Below are positions 38,010 through 39,877 of a stretch of DNA of 39,877 nt, in pieces. Below the pieces are notes generated by a model, which made no database searches, was not told where the DNA came from, and was given only the letters and a program-made list of their open reading frames with translations. The position numbers were made by a program, and so were the translations under genes. Positions within the stretch are counted from its first letter, which is position 1. The number at the start of each line of letters is the position of its first letter. The stretch covers positions 1-39,877 of the forward strand of contig VBKG01000303.1 in the NCBI GenBank assembly GCA_005879585.1, written 5' to 3'. Source of the stretch: Deltaproteobacteria bacterium (lineage in GTDB: Bacteria; Desulfobacterota; Binatia; DP-6).

Positions 38010-38765
38010 ATGGGGACCCCTGCCTCTCAAGGCCAGCTCGCGAAAATCGCCCGCGCGATCGCCACGTACGTCGAGTACCAGCGCGAGCTCGGTGTGCTCG
38101 GGTTTCCCCGCAGCGTCCCTGGCCATGCCGCGGCCGCTCGCCCGGCGCCCCGCGTGGCGGCGTCGGTGGACCTCTTCGCCGACGCCAGCGTGGCGCAGGC
38201 GCGCACCCTGTCCGAGCTGCGGGCGGCCATCGGCGACTGCCGCCGCTGCAAGCTCGCGCCGCACCGGACCCAGGTCGTCTTCGGCGTCGGCAACGAGCGC
38301 GCGCGGCTCGTATTCGTCGGCGAGGCCCCCGGGCACGACGAGGACGTCCGGGGCGAGCCGTTCGTCGGACGGGCCGGGCAGCTGCTCACCGAGATCATCA
38401 CCAAGGGGATGCGTCTCCGGCGCGAGGACGTGTACATCGCCAACGTCATCAAGTGCCGGCCCCCGGGAAACCGGAATCCCGAGCCGGACGAGGTTGCGAC
38501 GTGCGAGCCGTTCCTGCTGCGCCAGCTCGAGATCATCGCGCCCGAGGTGATCGTCGCCCTCGGCAAGTTTGCGGTTCAGACCCTCCTGCGGACGAAGACC
38601 CCGATCACGCAGCTGCGTGGCCGCTGGCACGACTACCACGGCATCCGGCTCATGCCGACCTTCCATCCCGCGTACCTGCTGCGGAACCCGGGAGACAAGC
38701 GGCTCGTGTGGGACGACATCCGCAAGGTGATGGGCGTGCTCGGCATCGGGGGCGCACCGGCGTGA
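38010..38765 (+). CDS. Family 4 uracil-DNA glycosylase
   Basis: A 251-residue iron-sulfur uracil-DNA glycosylase that removes uracil from DNA for base-excision repair. The catalytic motif GEAPGHDEDVRGEPFVGRAG is near residue 110 and the second motif HPAYLLRN near 220. Cluster cysteines are CRRCKL near 78-81, Cys in IKCRPPGNRNP, and Cys in ATCEPFLL. The first ~60 residues include a Pro/Ala-rich linker (HAAAARPAPRVAAS), a common N-terminal extension in this family. Its TGA overlaps the start of the NfeD gene (GTGA), so the two are co-translated. ATG 38010 is 18 bases from the divergent PLC-like start. Confidence 0.93.
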   Translation: MGTPASQGQLAKIARAIATYVEYQRELGVLGFPRSVPGHAAAARPAPRVAASVDLFADASVAQARTLSELRAAIGDCRRCKLAPHRTQVVFGVGNERARLVFVGEAPGHDEDVRGEPFVGRAGQLLTEIITKGMRLRREDVYIANVIKCRPPGNRNPEPDEVATCEPFLLRQLEIIAPEVIVALGKFAVQTLLRTKTPITQLRGRWHDYHGIRLMPTFHPAYLLRNPGDKRLVWDDIRKVMGVLGIGGAPA

Positions 38766-39877
38766 GACGGGGCGTTGCGCTTGCCCTCCTGTTGCTCGGG
38801 GCGGCGCCCCGTTCCGCCGATCCCGTTCCCGTCGAGACGCTCGCCCGCATCGTCATCGACGGCACGATCAACCCGGCGGTCGCGGATTTCGTGCACGAAG
38901 CGATCGCGCGCGCCGAAGCCGACCATGCGCCGGCGCTCGTCATCCAGCTCGACACGCCCGGCGGCCTGCTGCCCTCGATGCGCGCCATCGTGAAGGACAT
39001 CCTGGCCGCGCCGGTCCCGGTGATCGTCTACGTCGCGCCGAGCGGGGCGGGCGCGGGCTCGGCCGGCGTCTTCATCACGCTCGCCGGGCACGTGGCTGCC
39101 ATGGCGCCCGGCACGAACATCGGCGCCGCGCATCCCGTGGGCGGACAGGGCGAGGACATCAAGGGCGTCCTCGGCGAGAAGATCGAGAACTTCACGGCGT
39201 CGTTCAGCGAGGCGATCGCCCACCGGCGCGGACGCAACGTCGAATGGGCCGTGAAGGCGGTGCGCGAGAGTGTGTCGATCACCGCCGAGGAGGCGGCGAA
39301 GATCCACGTCGTGGATTTCGTCGCGAAGGACCTGGAAGACGTCGTCGCGCAGGCGGACGGGCGCCAGGTGGACGTCGGCGGCGAGAGACGGAAGCTCGGG
39401 CTCTCGCACGTGTGGCAGGACGGCCAGGTGCGCGTGCACAGCTACGATATGCGGGTCGCGCAGCGCTTCCTGAACGTGCTCGCGGATCCGAATATCGCCT
39501 ACCTCCTGATGATGGCCGGCGTCCTCGGCCTGTACGTCGAGCTCACGCACCCCGGTGTGGTGTTTCCCGGTGTCGTCGGCGGTATCTGCCTCGTCCTCGG
39601 CCTCACCGCGCTCCACGTGCTGCCGGTCAGCGCGTCGGGGCTGGCGCTCCTGCTCCTCGGCGTCACGCTGCTGATCGCGGAGGCATTTCTCCCCACGTTC
39701 GGACTCATCGGTGCCGGCGGCATCGTCGCATTCCTGCTCGGGTCCCTATTCCTCTTCGACACGGCGGGGACCGGCGTCGCCGTGGCGCGGAGCCTCGTCT
39801 TCGGTGTCGGAGGAACGCTCGGCGTGCTCATGCTGGGCATCGCCGCCCTCGTGGTGCGATCGCAGCGGCGTCCCGCG
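38762..39877 (+). CDS. NfeD-type membrane serine protease, 3' end outside window
   Basis: At least 372 residues, open to the right edge. It begins with GTG overlapping the glycosylase stop. Residues 1-19 are a signal peptide (MRRGVALALLLLGAAPRSA). Residues ~25-230 are a ClpP-class Ser/Lys protease domain: LVIQLDTPGGLL near 59, the nucleophile Ser100 in PSGAGAGSAGVFI, and the Lys140 base in GEKIENF, matching the Ser97/Lys138 pair of the archaeal stomatin protease. Residues ~265-365 hold about four membrane helices (AYLLMMAGVLGLYVELTHPG onward). The usual C-terminal OB-like NfeD domain should follow. These proteases cut stomatin-type membrane proteins, whose gene often lies next; it would be just past the edge. 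Confidence 0.9.
   Translation, partial: MRRGVALALLLLGAAPRSADPVPVETLARIVIDGTINPAVADFVHEAIARAEADHAPALVIQLDTPGGLLPSMRAIVKDILAAPVPVIVYVAPSGAGAGSAGVFITLAGHVAAMAPGTNIGAAHPVGGQGEDIKGVLGEKIENFTASFSEAIAHRRGRNVEWAVKAVRESVSITAEEAAKIHVVDFVAKDLEDVVAQADGRQVDVGGERRKLGLSHVWQDGQVRVHSYDMRVAQRFLNVLADPNIAYLLMMAGVLGLYVELTHPGVVFPGVVGGICLVLGLTALHVLPVSASGLALLLLGVTLLIAEAFLPTFGLIGAGGIVAFLLGSLFLFDTAGTGVAVARSLVFGVGGTLGVLMLGIAALVVRSQRRPA

Overview
This is a GC-rich (about 70% by eye), gene-dense stretch of a bacterial chromosome. The Tat-exported oxidoreductase, lipoprotein and signal peptides suggest a diderm cell. The gene mix is a double-length UvrA, a GH57 branching enzyme beside DUF4912, an actinobacterial-type inositol-phosphate synthase, class III CoA-transferases and a cysteine-rich surface-type protein. 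It fits an uncultured deltaproteobacterium-like lineage such as Candidatus Binatota or Myxococcota. That placement is inference from gene content; no rRNA or tRNA gene was seen to anchor it.

Layout. 1-7637: end of an Ig-like/Cys-rich surface protein, a Tat-exported flavin amine oxidase, an SDR, 4-alpha-glucanotransferase (malQ), a small unknown, an RskA-like anti-sigma factor with no sigma partner, and a methylcrotonyl-CoA-carboxylase-type beta subunit. 7642-15319: an NtrC-type regulator, a cold-shock protein with a small basic coiled-coil protein, and a tandem-duplicated UvrA of 1851 residues. 15406-21215 (all minus): a GlgC-like protein that has lost catalytic residues, a divergent DnaA-like ATPase, a clear intrinsic terminator, a membrane protein, the GH57 branching enzyme and DUF4912. 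21321-25658: small unknowns, a stand-alone PTS EIIA domain, a lipoprotein, phosphofructokinase coupled to a Ca2+/Na+ exchanger-family protein, and three copies of a structured intergenic repeat. 25659-31122 (minus): two coupled class III CoA-transferases, unknowns, moaA and a polyprenyl diphosphate synthase. 31207-39877: Mrp ATPase, a two-cluster ferredoxin, an inositol-lipid cassette (ino1, CDP-alcohol phosphatidyltransferase, small membrane protein, flippase-like protein), coaBC, a secreted zinc phospholipase C-like protein, family 4 uracil-DNA glycosylase and the start of an NfeD-type membrane protease.

How genes work together. malQ, the GH57 enzyme, DUF4912 and the GlgC-like protein point to alpha-glucan (glycogen) metabolism split over two loci. 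ino1 and the phosphatidyltransferase would make inositol-1-phosphate and join it to CDP-diacylglycerol, giving a phosphatidylinositol-phosphate-type lipid.

The three strongest unusual signals are: (1) a repeat of about 120 nt in three copies, each directly after a stop codon, whose two hairpins keep their pairing through compensatory changes; (2) a DnaA-like protein lacking the arginine finger and with an altered DNA-recognition motif; (3) the inositol-lipid cassette.
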